Shown here: piece by piece, positions 36,271-48,848 of the stretch
How positions within the stretch are numbered: the stretch's first letter is position 1
Layout of the letters: the number at the start of each line of letters is the position of its first letter
From: Argopecten irradians
Lineage: Eukaryota > Mollusca > Bivalvia > Pectinida > Pectinidae
DNA length: 64,000 nt
Direction of reading: 5' to 3'
Assembly: GCF_041381155.1 (NCBI RefSeq)
Contig: NC_091137.1
Span: 24,535,655 to 24,599,654, forward strand
Notes under the pieces: generated by a model
What the model was told of the DNA's origin: nothing
The model's database searches: none
Seen by the model: only the letters and a program-made list of their open reading frames with translations
Translations under genes and position numbers: made by a program

Positions 36271-36550
36271 AAATTGTCTGTGTGTAAATCCGCGTAGCAG
36301 GATTGCTGATTGTGGACACGCTCCCCACATATGTATGTAGTGATTTTGTTGAAGAAAATGTTCCTCTTCAGAAGGTAGTCACACCCATCCAATTCATCCA
36401 TAATCCTTGTAATTTCCTTGTTCCCGACGAATATTCTTATTCTTTATTGTTTTTATCTATAAACGACTTCTTACTTTCACAACTATTCTGTGTATTCTCG
36501 AATGGAATAATTAAGGAACGTTATTCTTACTTGTAAACAAACAGATTAAT

Positions 36551-36700
36551 AGAATCCTACATGGGCCTGTTAGGTGGACATGGAAATCTAAACCCGAGTG
36601 AAAGATTTTGGCTGGTCAACCCGAGGATGCCGAGGGTTGATGGTCAAAATCTTTCACAAGGGTTGAGATATCCCTGTCCACCTGACAGGCCCATGTAAGA
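36551..36700. repeat. 150-bp palindrome C
   Basis: Inverted arms AATCCTACATGGGCCTGTTA and TGACAGGCCCATGTAAGATT. The centre is CCCGAGGATGCCGAGGG. A TGATGACGTCAC motif follows at about 36775-36786, as after palindrome A. Confidence 0.82.
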
Positions 36701-37097
36701 TTATTTTTCTCTCATACTTTCATGAGAAACGGTGAAGAACGTCGCTGTGCGTAAAAATGGTCACCGCTTGTATTGATGACGTCACTGTCTAGCGCGTGTG
36801 AGCTGTCTTTTCCCTACCCCGGTAAAAGACAGAGTTATCTTTTCCCTAGTAACCACAGGATAACCCTGTCAAGCAAGGGAGAAAAATTTGTCTATGACAT
36901 TGTTAACATCGCAACAACACATTGATATCACCTAAATCAACAGAGAAACCTGTGTGATTGATATGCTAATTAATAGAACGATCCCACGGGAAATGTCCTG
37001 GTGTTAAGGTTATTGATTTATGATTACAACAATTAAAGTGTAAATTTCAAATTATACATTAATAGATAATTGATTTTAATTACAAAAACTATCTTCA

Positions 37098-38283
37098 CAA
37101 AATTTTCTGAACCATTTATAGACACAAACTATTAAGAAGGGTTACAATTGGTGATATGCAAAATTAAACTATAAGTTTTCTGAACCATTTATAGACACAA
37201 ACTATCAAGAAGGGTAACAATTGGTGATATGCAAAATTAAACAATCAATTTTCTGAACCATTTATAGACACAAAGCTATTAAGAAGGGTTACAATTGGTG
37301 ATATGCAAAATTAAACAATCAATTTTCTGAACCATTTATAGACACAAGCTATTAAGAAGGGTTACAATTGGTGATATGCAAAATTAAACAATCAATTTTC
37401 TGAACCATTTATAGACACAAGCTATTAAGAAGGGTTACAATTGGTGATATGCAAAATTAAACAATCAATTTTCTGAACCATTTATAGACACAAACTATTA
37501 AGAAGGGTTACAATTGGTGATATGCAAAATTAAACAATCAATTTTCTGAACCATTTATAGACACAAGCTATTAAGAAGGGTTACAATTGGTGATATGCAA
37601 AATTAAACAATCAATTTCTGAACCATTTATAGACACAAGCTATTAAGAAGGGTTACAATTGGTGATATGCAAAATTAAACAATCAATTTTCTGAACCATT
37701 TATAGACACAAACTATTAAGAAGGGTTACAATTGGTGATATGCAAAATTAAACAATCAATTTTCTGAACCATTTATAGACACAAACTATTAAGAAGGGTT
37801 ACAATTGGTGATATGCAAAATTAAACAATCAATTTTCTGAACATTTATAGACACCAACTATTAAGAAGGTTACAATTGTGATATGCAAAATTAAACACAT
37901 TTCTGAACCATTATAGACACAAGCTATTAAGAAGGGTTACAATTGGTGATATGCAAAATTAAACAATCAATTTTCTGAACCATTTATAGACACAAGCTAT
38001 TAAGAAGGGTTACAATTGGTGATATGCAAAATTAAACAATCAATTTTCTGAACCATTTATAGACACAAGCTATTAAGAAGGGTTACAATTGGTGATATGC
38101 AAAATTAAACAATCAATTTTCTGAACCATTTATAGACACAAACTATTAAGAAGGGTTACAATTGGTGATATGCAAAATTAAACAAATCAATTTTCTGAAC
38201 CATTTATAGACACAAGTATTAAGAAGGGTTACAATTGGTGATATGCAAAATTAAACAATCAATTTCTGAACCATTTATAAACG
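37098..38283. repeat. 73-bp minisatellite, 16-17 copies
   Basis: Head-to-tail units of about 73 bp with TTTCTGAACCATTTATAGAC, AAGAAGGGTTACAATTGG and TGATATGCAAAATTAAAC. Most copies are nearly identical; two near 37830-37920 have small deletions, and the last is truncated. The array ends about 40 bp from the exon 4 donor of CTL-8, so it occupies its 3' flank or last intron. Copy number may differ from the true locus if the assembly collapsed units. Confidence 0.95.
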
Positions 38284-38319
38284 TTTACTATATTAAGAGG
38301 GACTGTAAATGACAACAAC

Positions 38320-40176
38320 CTACCCTGCCTCACAAATAAACCTTGCTTTATACAGACAAGGAAGGTCGTCCCATCGGAATCCCATCTGACTGTGCATTGC
38401 CAAGCAGTCATCGGTACCACTTTCTGAGTTGCTTGGTTCGCCGTGATTCCAGTGTGTGTAGGAGATTCGTTGTCCACTCTCTGTCCAGATCCAGTCTCCT
38501 TCAATCACAGCGTCACTTCCGTCCAGCCAGTAATGGATCATCTCCTTGTGTCCATCTAATAACAAACAAACAAATTGTCTACCTTGGTCTAGATCTTATA
38601 TTTGCACTGATGATGTAATCTAGTGTATGTTTATTACTTACAATTGGTAGAGAAATAAATAGGAACTGAGTATACAGGAAAATATTAAAGATAATATAAA
38701 AAGATAACTTCTTTTGTTGGATTAGCAAATCTCGTAAGCCATGTGCATTTGTTTGTATATTGATGGTCTGTAAAGCATTAAGTCAATAAATGATTTGATT
38801 TAGTTGGATGAGTTTGTACAACATTCCACAATTTATTTGTGACGGTCTTCATGTAAGCATAATTGTGACTGCTGTATATCCATGTTAAGTCTCCTTGCGA
38901 TAGTAGAAACTCTAGTCTATCCTATAGTGTTATATCACTTTAACATACTGCCAAAGACATCAAATAGCTCCTTCTACGAGGAGTATATAATTATTAACAA
39001 TGGACAAACCCATCCTTCCAATCCATACTCACATTAGCCTTTAGTTTCTCCGATACTTACATGCATATCGCATGGCTAACTGACGTAAGAAGTTGTCCAC
39101 GTGAGAATTAGGAATAACAGCCAGGTGGGCATTGTCGTACGATTTACATATCGCCTGCAAAATAGCAATACATTTATAAAGTTGTATACACCAGTTTGTA
39201 CAGGGTTTACTTTTATAGTAAATAATTCGACAGTCTTATGGATTTATAACAATCTGCAAAGCTTTATAAGAAAATGAATTATAGGTGACGTACCGATGCT
39301 ACAGCCCAGGACACCTTGACATCACCAAACATATAGCAATGTCCGTCGTATGACTCCCATCCATTCTCACAGGAGGAAATCTCTGTAGCAAATATAATGC
39401 AATGCATCCATGTATATATGGTGTTAGTTAAATAGTATGCATAAATGCTTTACTAACATGACGAAGTGTCGTTTAGAATTGGTTACAAATAAAAAAGACA
39501 AATAAGACTTCCATAACATACCGTATCACCTAGACACCTGTATGACAGCAAAAATAATCTAGTGGGAAATATTCAAAATATAAAGATTTAACATTCAATT
39601 ACATATAACTGCTTTTGGAACACAATGCAATATACATGTACCACCACACAGAAAAATGTTTTATATGATATAGGTAAACATCAAAAACACGTATCACTGT
39701 AACCTACTTTTGGTACATTACAATCTAGGTCACCGCGAGATGATATGGAATTCTAGGGGTAAATAGTGCAGAAAACAGACATTATGTAGGTCAAAGGTCA
39801 ATTTACACACATTACAGTGACCTTGTTTTGGCATCCGTGTTTGGAGCAGATGGTAAGTAGAAGGATATATAGAAGATGAACGAACACAAACTGTGGTTCC
39901 AGAGTGTTTAGTTAACAGGGAAATCAATATTTATGAAAATCAGAATGATTTTATCAAAAGTTTATGTAAAAATGTTTAAACTATCTCAGATACTCGGTTT
40001 TACTTACATAATGTAAGATGTGGAACGTATATTGATATAAAGTAGATGGATTATTCGCTATTTCTGCAGGATGATACTACCATAAATAACATACAGTATA
40101 GTAGGTATTAGTCGCCATATTTACCTCGTATGCAAAGAAGTAACAGAAACAAAACCAACTGTATACTAGACATCAT
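38320..40176 (-). CDS. CTL-8: secreted C-type lectin, EPS type
   Basis: Minus-strand exons: 40125-40176 (signal peptide, MMSSIQLVLFLLLCIR), 39294-39382 (EISSCENGWESYDGHC), 39061-39154 and 38320-38555. Exon 4 encodes a domain with IEGDWIW at 96-102, EPS at 118-120, WDD at 140-142 and FICEAG, followed by TAG; read to that stop the protein has 156 residues. The same site is a GTAGGT donor in phase 2, as in CTL-5 and CTL-6, so a further tail exon is possible. If so, it must lie beyond the 73-bp minisatellite, and I could not find it. All six cysteines are present. Closest in motif pattern to CTL-6. The ligand is unclear because EPS is not a characterised standard triplet. Confidence 0.83.
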
Positions 40177-41294
40177 GTTTGGTAGTGTATACGTATATAA
40201 CCTGTCCAAGGTAGGGCATTCACAGATAAGACTGACGTACTGTAATAATGGACATTCACGCTATAAAATTGTGTTTATCAAACCTTTATCTCAAGGACAA
40301 TATCAGCCAAGTAACTATATACTAAACTATACATCACTATATATATGTAAGTGTGCAAAGGCAAATCAAGAACAATTTTTAGCACCAACAGTTATCAGCA
40401 TTCAAGGAATTGCAATACTTACAAATACACGGACTTAATTCTATAACCCAACTACTTAGATAGCGTTGGAAAAACTATTACATACTGGTCTACCAGAGGA
40501 ACTTCCCTTCGTTTTATTTGGTTAATACTGGTAAACGAAAATAACATAGTCACGTTTGCTATGCAGTAATGCGCGTACATATGGTCAAACTATGAAGACT
40601 CGCAATGGTCTGCGATCTTATTTCACATTTTACGGTGTCTTAAAGATATTGTGCAATGATCTCTACATTGTAAAGGTTGTATTGTTATCCATATCAAGTT
40701 ACCCGAAATGCACGGAAACCCAGTTTGAAAGATATTTAACCCTTGATAGGTTTGTGCTTTTAAAGCATCAAAGATGTTTGTCTTTTGCTTTTAATAAACT
40801 CTGCAGCTGTTTATTTCATCAATAGGTGCGGACTTCAATGACGTTTTTCTTCTTCTAATCTGATCATATCTATCTAATCGTTATAGCACATATGACTTTA
40901 GAAGACATCAATGTTAGACATCGGCACTGGACGACAATCACTTCGTCAGGGTAATGAACATTTAGGGAATCTATCCGATCTCAAGCGTTATTGAAATATT
41001 TATCTGAACGTAGCGTTAAATCCATATGTTTGAGTTTTCGTTTTTATTTCATTTTCTAGGAAAGCACATTCCAAGATTGAGTTAGAGATCATTGAACAAA
41101 ATTTTTTATGATCAATGTTTCATAAATCGTACATGACGTTTATACACACGTTTCATTGATGAAAGCAGCTAAACAAATAAGGTCAAATTCGGTTTTGCTT
41201 TTTGGAATTATAAGTTAGAAAAAGTTTGCATAACAACACGTATCTAAAATAAACGTGACTTTAAAATTGTCTTTAAATATGAAGACTATATTGA
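40177..41294. other. Intergenic sequence upstream of CTL-8
   Basis: No gene recognised. Short open frames here have no family resemblance and unusual composition for coding sequence. Confidence 0.45.
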
Positions 41295-41567
41295 CACAAC
41301 CCTCGATACTCCAGGGGTTACTATCACTGACTTTATATCCACCCTTGGACTATATCATAGTAAAACTGGAGGCAACGTAAGACACAGGTAATTTGATCCT
41401 TTGATGTACGTCAAAGGAATTATATAACGGTACACTGTGATTGACTGTGTTGCTTTGAAGTTGGGCGTCGCTCGCCAAAGGAAGTATCTTCAAGCCTGTG
41501 ATTGGTGGGTTTTGTTCTCCTGAACTGCCTCCAGTTTTACTACGAGATAGTCAGTCCAGGGATGTAT
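41295..41567. mobile_element. TIR element of the CTCCAGGGG family
   Basis: Left end CCCTCGATACTCCAGGGG, then GGACTATATCATAGTAAAAC and TGGAGGCA. The right part carries TGCCTCCAGTTTTACTACGA followed by AGTCAGTCCAGGGATG, an inverted match. Fragments occur at 34795-34862 and about 30330-30390. Non-coding. Confidence 0.72.
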
Positions 41568-41817
41568 ATCACGAATAGTAGTCTGAAAGTTTGTTGGACC
41601 AAATTATAAACATTGAGAAATCTAGTTATGGGCGACAAGCATTTTCTCTCTCCTCCGGTTGAAGCAAAAAATAACAAATATACATTTTTCAACTGTATAA
41701 ATTGACATTTTATTGTGAAATTTAACAAATATTTTGCAACATAGACCTACTATTATGTTCTGGACAGTATTCCATATTCATTTGTTTTTGCACCAAAGTA
41801 AAATCAAAATATGTCAT

Positions 41818-41858
41818 CATCATCATCATCATTATCAATATCAACAACATCATCACTG
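41818..41858. repeat. CAT trinucleotide microsatellite
   Basis: An imperfect run of CAT/TCA units. Confidence 0.85.
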
Positions 41859-42544
41859 AATACATGTTTGGTTGTTTTTTAACAACGACTGGCACCATGG
41901 TTAACAGTTATTTGTTCTTACAGTATCTGTAAAATGGAAAATAATTAAGGCCTTTACAACAAGTAAAACAACACAGAAATTAGTTTCTTACTGATTACTA
42001 AAACTTCATTCTTTAAGAGTACCTGTAAGATAAAGGAAACTCATCTGCTGTTATTAAAGCTTAATTAACTATAAATGATTTATTTATGTTTGAAATATAT
42101 TTCTTAATTTAATATTCGGTTTTTTTCATTCATCAAACATTTCCATGAGAACAGATTTTTTTTAACTAACATTTCATAATGAAATACTTTATAATTTTCC
42201 TAAGTTTTTGGAGTAAGAAGATATCAATTACAATAGACTGTCCTATTGGTTTTAACAGGTATAGATGTTTCCTCTACGCATGGCAATAAATAAAATTTAT
42301 GATTTATATAAATAGGAAAATCCTCATACATAAAGCAATGGATTTTATCATTGATAGCATACACATTTTTTCCAAAACTTTCAATAAAATATACTAAATC
42401 TGTAACATTAGCAATATCCACATTTGATTCATTCTCGATATTTCAGAGGTTTCGATCACTTACAATCTCTACACCCCTGGACTATATGGTATCCTTATTC
42501 GAAGAAGCCAGGAAATACATATTGAAAATCATGGTTTTACTGGT

Positions 42545-42741
42545 TATATCGTATTAAAAGCCAGGGTCATGTAAGGACGTGCCTGGATTGTTGGTGGAAA
42601 GCCAGAGTACATGGAGAAAAAATACCAATCAACGATCAGTAGCTAGCAACTGCTCCACATGGTATTCAAACTTGCAACCCAGAGGTGGAGGGCTCGTGGT
42701 AATATGTTGAGACATCTTAACCACTCGGCCACTGCGGCCTC
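42545..42741 (-). mobile_element. tRNA-derived SINE
   Basis: Read on the minus strand, the head is GGCCGCAGTGGCCGAGTGG, with an A-box-like TGGCCGAGTGG, followed about 45 nt later by GGGTTGCAAGTTTGAATACC, which fits a B box. The head resembles a Leu/Ser-type tRNA but lacks a complete tRNA structure. The tail has CACGTCCTTACATGACCCTG, a type of conserved tail I associate with molluscan SINEs. It is not an independent tRNA gene. Confidence 0.8.
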
Positions 42742-44454
42742 TTTGAAAAAGGCAAAATAAAAATAATTTCTTATGGAAAGACCATGCAGACCTATAAAAA
42801 TTACACTGCACAAATTCATGGGTGCTTAAAATACACTAAAAGGTGTATCAATTAACATATCTGAAACAATTAAATTATCACCCAAAACAATTTGAAATTT
42901 TGTAACGATAGGATTTTTTTTTTTTTTTGTAATCTGTTTACAGCAGCTCACTGACATAAGCTAATAGTAATGCTATTATGATATTATAATACTATAAAAC
43001 CATTACTACAGGAACAAGTAATAAAAAAAACCCGGAAAAACAAAACAAATACTAAACTCAGAAATCTGTAGAACAAATCAAGGTTCTGATTGGATTTCTA
43101 AAGATATGAATTTGTATACATAAATTATAAATGGTATGCGATATACACGTAGGAATTGTTTTATGTAAACAGACCACATAAACAAAGGGATACTAGTTAT
43201 TTTACAATATACATTGTATATTATATCAGTGAGAATTAATCCAAATCTCTATACACAGAAGAGATACACATACCGGTATATATAAATCTTTCAACAAAAT
43301 ATATAAACATGGCAATTTTTTCTCAAAAAGGGAACAACTAATTCTTAGCTGCAAAAACACATATTAGTACATTATATATATACAGTAAGTACATAAATGA
43401 ACTCTAAACTTAAATACCCTTTACCCCGATGGTACTCACATTATACAGTAGTTAATCTCCTGGCTATATAGTATATCTGGTTATTAAGTTAATACAACTT
43501 CTCGTATCTTTTCACAGCTCTCCTGTTATACATCACAGTTAGCCATTATCACTTCTCTTGTATTATAGAAATTATAAAGGTACCTCTACTCATCCCTTAA
43601 ACAGCTGTTACGGAGCGAAACAAGGGGAAGTAACTCCAAGAGGTCAGATGCGTTATGATTGTAATGCAAAGTATTTGTAAGCTTCATGAAAGTAGGCTTT
43701 TATATCACAAATATTAAAAATAAATATAAAAGTCATTGAGATTCACATTAAAAACATTCCATGAGTCAATTAATGTTACACTATAAAAATTTGAATGTAT
43801 TCTTAGTTGTTGGCATAATTCACATAAATAGCAATTGTTCAATTGTTTTTTTAATTTGACCATTATGATGAACATTTACCTACATGTAGGCATACAATTT
43901 TATACAAAACAACTGGCCATTTTTAATTTAATTAAAACAGGATTCCTTTACACGATGATATTATAACAGAAGAAAACATTGCCATATTTAGATTTAAACC
44001 CAAGAAATGCCAGCTCCTATCTGACATATACTAACATTTGAGCTATTACATCTGGTCTGTGACGATTGATCCAATCAAAACTCCTTCTTATTTTTACAAT
44101 CCAAGTATCCAAGTTCTACTGAGCACCTGCCAATTGTACTATCAATCATTGAAATAGATCTAGAGTTTTGTTAAGTTCACCACTATTTTAACATGGGGAG
44201 TGGGGAGAGGAATTTAGCTGCCAGCCAGAGGTTCATACAAACTGATAATACAATTAATTCAAACTCAAGAGCAGACTTTTTGAGCTACATTGTACTAAAT
44301 ATCTTGTGCTAATGATCAATAAATCAAAGCTCTGCTACCACATATATAACTTCGACTTTTGATCAAAATAGCTAATAGCAAAGTATTTAACAGAAAATCA
44401 TTTTTAGCACTTTTATCACATTTTCATATATCTGTAAAACACATATACAATGAA

Positions 44455-46486
44455 TTATCTTTCCAGCATAGATTTCTGTATAGAGTCATCAACAATGTTC
44501 CTCATATGTCGCATTGTCTCCCTTGGATTGTCACTCTTCACTACAGCACTCCCAGACACTATCATATTTGCACCCGCCTATGTAAAAAAAAGAAACAGAC
44601 ATTATTGTAGTACCACTACATTTATATTGAAGTCACAATCAGAGTTATTTGCCTTTGCACAAAAAAAATCCCCTGTTTTTGTTTGTAACATGTATACACA
44701 TCCAAAATATGATTTTGACAAACAGATCGAGAAATATATTCCTGGATCAGACCTCACCATATATTACCTCCGCACAGTGCTGAATGGTTGCAGGGCTGAC
44801 TCCTCCATCAACCTCGATATCTACACTTTTGAAATTCTCTCTTAAAAATTGAACCTTGAAAAAAAAATCATTACAGTATACATGTCATATATATCATACA
44901 CAAACACAACATTATAATAAAAGCCTATACCTGGTACAGATTGAGAATATCTACATATATTTATTATATAAAAGTCATCATTTTTTTAAACTTTCAAAAT
45001 ACTGCATCAAAGGCAGTTCATAGTTCCATGTAATGATGTATGAAACTGCCGTAAAAACCTGGTCAATAAGAGAATTATAATGAGTTTAAGTAAATAATCT
45101 ATAGAGAAATTATTTATGCTTATTTCACTTATTTCTGAAAACTTTTTTTTTTTTTGTTTACCTTTGGCATCATATCTTGCATGAACTTTTGTCCACCAAA
45201 TCCTGGCTCTACGGTCATGATAAGGACCATATCCACTAAGTCGACTAGGGGAACTAGTACATCCACGGGAGTGTTAGGTTTGATGCCAATCCCAGCCTAA
45301 AACAAAGGTAGATTCCTCACTAAAACAATCACTTGCAAGGTACTAACCGCTGGGTGATGGTTTTTCACCGAGTTATCCGGCTTTCCCTCCACTTCCTAAA
45401 CATGGCATGTCCTTATATTAAGTGAACAGTATAATTACATTTTTATTCGAGGCGATCTGCCTCTTTGTCAAGTTCTTCTTGTGTCTTGACAAAGGGGCAG
45501 ATCGCCTCGAAATTCGACAATCTTTTGTCCCCACTTTTAAAATAACTTCTTTTTCCTACTATATATACACATAAAAATAATAAGTAATTCGTATCCTACA
45601 GACATATGTTTATAAGGATCCAGTGCTATATGGAAAATAACTGTTGGTATTACTTCTTTTACCCATACATTTTTATGCGTAGATATATATATAGCGGTCA
45701 ATATAACTCAAAACATTTAGTGAAGAATTGAAACAATGGTTTAACATGTATACAGACTGTTGATACAACTTATTACCTTCATCCCTGTTTCCCTGATTTT
45801 TCTGATACATCCTGCTGGATCCTCTGTCGCCTCGTAATGGAATGTGTATTGGTCGGCACCAGCATCATGCATTCCTTCAATCCACTAAAACACGATGGAA
45901 GGGAGATAACTCGGAACATATATTTGCTTAAAGGATGATTTACAATGTAGGCTAGTAATTTACAATAAATGTAAAGGACCATGTTTGCTAACAGATTCTA
46001 TCTCATGCTTTTCATCTCTAATGCTGTTTTGTATTGCGTAATATCGTGGAATCCATTGATAGATTTGTGAATTGAAGCAAATATTTGATGAAACGTGCTG
46101 CGAAACATGTACATATTTTGTACACAAGACACTGGGATCAAACTAGGTCAAACGCATGCTCATAAAGTATTGATAAGAGTTTTCAGTATTCGAATAAACT
46201 TATTCCATTATTTATTTGTTTAAATAAAAACAAAGCTCACTTGCTCAGGCTTCTGAACCATCATGTGCATATCGAAGAAAACTCCAGGAAGTTTTGGTCG
46301 GAGACATTTTACAACAGGATGACCAAATGTTAAGTTAGGGACGAATTGTCCGTCCATCACATCTAAGTGCAAATAATCTGCACCGCTGTCCATCATTCTC
46401 TGACATTCTGATGCTAGATCAGAGAGGTCTGCATTCAAAATAGATGGACCAATTTTACAAGAAGGTGTTTTCGTGGGCGCCGCCAT
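44455..46486 (-). CDS. RPE: Ribulose-phosphate 3-epimerase
   Basis: Five minus-strand exons, all phase 0: 46241-46486, 45777-45884, 45162-45296, 44768-44854 and 44455-44577, giving 232 residues (human RPE has 228). The enzyme interconverts D-ribulose 5-phosphate and D-xylulose 5-phosphate in the cytosolic pentose phosphate pathway. Seen in the sequence: [14 protein letters not shown] at 11-24; HLDVMDG with metal-binding His40 and catalytic Asp42; FDMHMM with His74; [10 protein letters not shown] at 145-154, which holds the phosphate/active-site loop; IEVDGGV with the second catalytic Asp179; and ANMIVSGSA at 195-203. The start MAAPTK was chosen because it aligns with the short N-terminus of animal RPE. 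No key residue is missing. It is a housekeeping gene with no evident functional link to the lectins. Confidence 0.96.
45446..45511. repeat. 66-bp hairpin in an RPE intron
   Basis: TTCGAGGCGATCTGCC then CTTTGTCAAG pairs with CTTGACAAAG then GGGCAGATCGCCTCGAA around a loop of about 11 nt. It lies between exons 2 and 3 of RPE. Function unknown. Confidence 0.85.
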
Positions 46487-46860
46487 TTTGTAAGTAAACA
46501 AGAAGCCAAATTTATTTTACAACCATTGTTTCGTATTTATTTTCCCGCTAAACGTTAAAGATATCTCATTCAATGCATTTGATGTCAAATAAAGTATAGT
46601 TTTTTATTTAGTCCAATGGAACGCTTAAAGTGTCAAGGATCTGCTCTGGTGAAACGTCAATTTTCATCTGATGACTTAATTTTTTTCTAATTTAGATAAA
46701 GTTGAAAAAAGTGATTTGCTTCTTTTTGCACTATTATGAATTAAAGGTACTTTTTGCAAATTGGTTGTTTAATATGTATGAATATTTGCAAAATAAAAAC
46801 AAAGCTCAAAAACAATGTTTTCTTTAAGAAAATAATAATATAACACAGTCAACCCATTAT

Positions 46861-48840
46861 ACTGAATGGACTAACCCCCCCCCCCCCCTAAATTTTGAAA
46901 ACGAAAATTCCTAGTTTTTGGGTTTTTTTTTAATGACTTTACACATCCAAAGCTTCGCAGAAAAACGTTCTGATGATAAACTTTTTTCTAAAAGTTTGCA
47001 GTTCAAAAGAAAACAAGTTGCTGTTTCTGAAATAATCATAAAACTATGGATTTTTTGTCCCGAAACAAAATTTATTTTTCAGCATTTCCGGTAGAAAATT
47101 TAAAATTACATTAACTTCACTAAAATGTGAAAATTATAGCCCAATATGTTATAATTTCACACTGAAATGTTTAATATATATGTTCATCACAGTGAACCTT
47201 TAAAAGATTTACATAAAAAACGTGATATAGGTAAAACTGTTGTTGTCGTAAAGGTGATTCAAGTGAAAATATTGAAGTAAATTAGGACGAAATTTTATCT
47301 CTCCACAATATGTAAGAAATGCACTTTTTTTCAAAATGGCCGACATAGTGCATAAAAAAAATAGAAGTCTAATGGTTTGACATATTTTTTATATGGTAAC
47401 TTGCTACAAATAGAGACAATTATCTTTTGAAAATCACAAAACTTTTTTTATTAATGTTGAAACGAGAAAGAGAGAGAAAAAATATCCTTCAAAATGCCTT
47501 TTGTACCATTCTCCTTTTCAATAACCAGGTCACAATAAGCAAGATTTTTAAAATGAAGGGATCCCGATTTAATGGGAAATCAATCACAGAAAGTACAAAT
47601 GTAGCTAGGACATGTTACAAGTGCACGTGAAATATGTTCTGTTATACATTATTAAGTAATATATTGTTATATACATGTATCACGTGACAGTAAATTGAAA
47701 TAAACATACGGTATTTTTGTAAACATTTTACATTTTGTGAATAGGATATTGGTAAAAGTAATTTTGTTCTGAAAAAAGCCAGTTAACGGAACTACATCAT
47801 ATCAACGAATATCTAAACTTCAGTAATTAAGTGTTTACACCAGAAAGATTTTAAGGCCTATATTCATTCTTTTGATAGTCAAAATTTTCAATACAATTTT
47901 CAAGTGTTGGGAAAGTGAATAGAAGAAAACTAATATGATTATTTAACTGCTGTATGCTTTAAATATATTAGGTCTACCATAAATACTTGGCCCCGAGATT
48001 TCCATGTAGGGTTGTAACATTAACAAAGGAAAGTCGTCAAAGATAAATAATACTTTTTTCATGCTATGGATAGTTTATAGAATATCAGTAGTACATATAC
48101 AGAAATAGCAAACAGTATACTCTAAGTATGATAATATACAGTGTGGTTATTATAGCAATTAATGCGTATGTTAGTTGACACCTTCGCCTACCAATTACAT
48201 CTTGCCTTGACATGTGAAGATGGTTAGTTGAATAAAACGCAATAACTGTTGTAACATAACATTTTACGGGAACATAGATAGAGTTGTAGAGCAATTTTTT
48301 TATCAAATTATGCAAACAAAAAGATTGTATAGGCAAAATATATTTATACAACAAAAATAAAAACAAATTTAGAATTAAAATAGAATTTGAGAAAATAGCC
48401 CATTATATTATGTGGGGAAAAGTAAGAAAAGTAGTAATGCATTATTAACACTAATAAAAGTAGACGAGGGAGAAAAGGGGATGTGCTGTTTCGAAAATAA
48501 AATAATGTTATCAATGCTATAGTTGAATATTAAGTAACGGTTTACAATAACTATATATAAGCGGGACATGTGTATCATAAAAATGTAGTTCATTTATTCT
48601 GAAACATTTTCTTCATGACAGAAAGGATACTGGTCAGCGTCCAATACTCGCCAAGTACAACTTCTCGCCATCGTATGTGTTTTTTGTGATTAGACATGAC
48701 CTCATCATATCATCATCGATCTCTTGGAATTCCTACCACTTCGATTTCCACAAACAATGTCTGAAAAAGATCGTGTGTGATCGTAAAAATACACATGCGA
48801 CATCAAATTAAAAAAACTGCAAAATATTACATCTTCTATA
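46861..48840. other. AT-rich sequence upstream of RPE
   Basis: No gene seen. It includes a homopolymer C run near 46876 and scattered short frames without family resemblance. Confidence 0.45.
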
Positions 48841-48848
48841 CAACTTAA

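Noticed and set aside
37098-38283. CRISPR-like array
   Set aside because: Units are contiguous head-to-tail copies of 73 bp without unique spacers, in a eukaryotic gene context; it is a minisatellite.
42641-42741. Independent tRNA gene
   Set aside because: A- and B-box-like motifs are present, but the body does not fold as a complete tRNA and a SINE-type tail follows.
44450-44845. Plus-strand open frame of 131 codons
   Set aside because: It lies opposite exons 4 and 5 of RPE on the minus strand, whose frame matches a known enzyme; the plus frame is a shadow.
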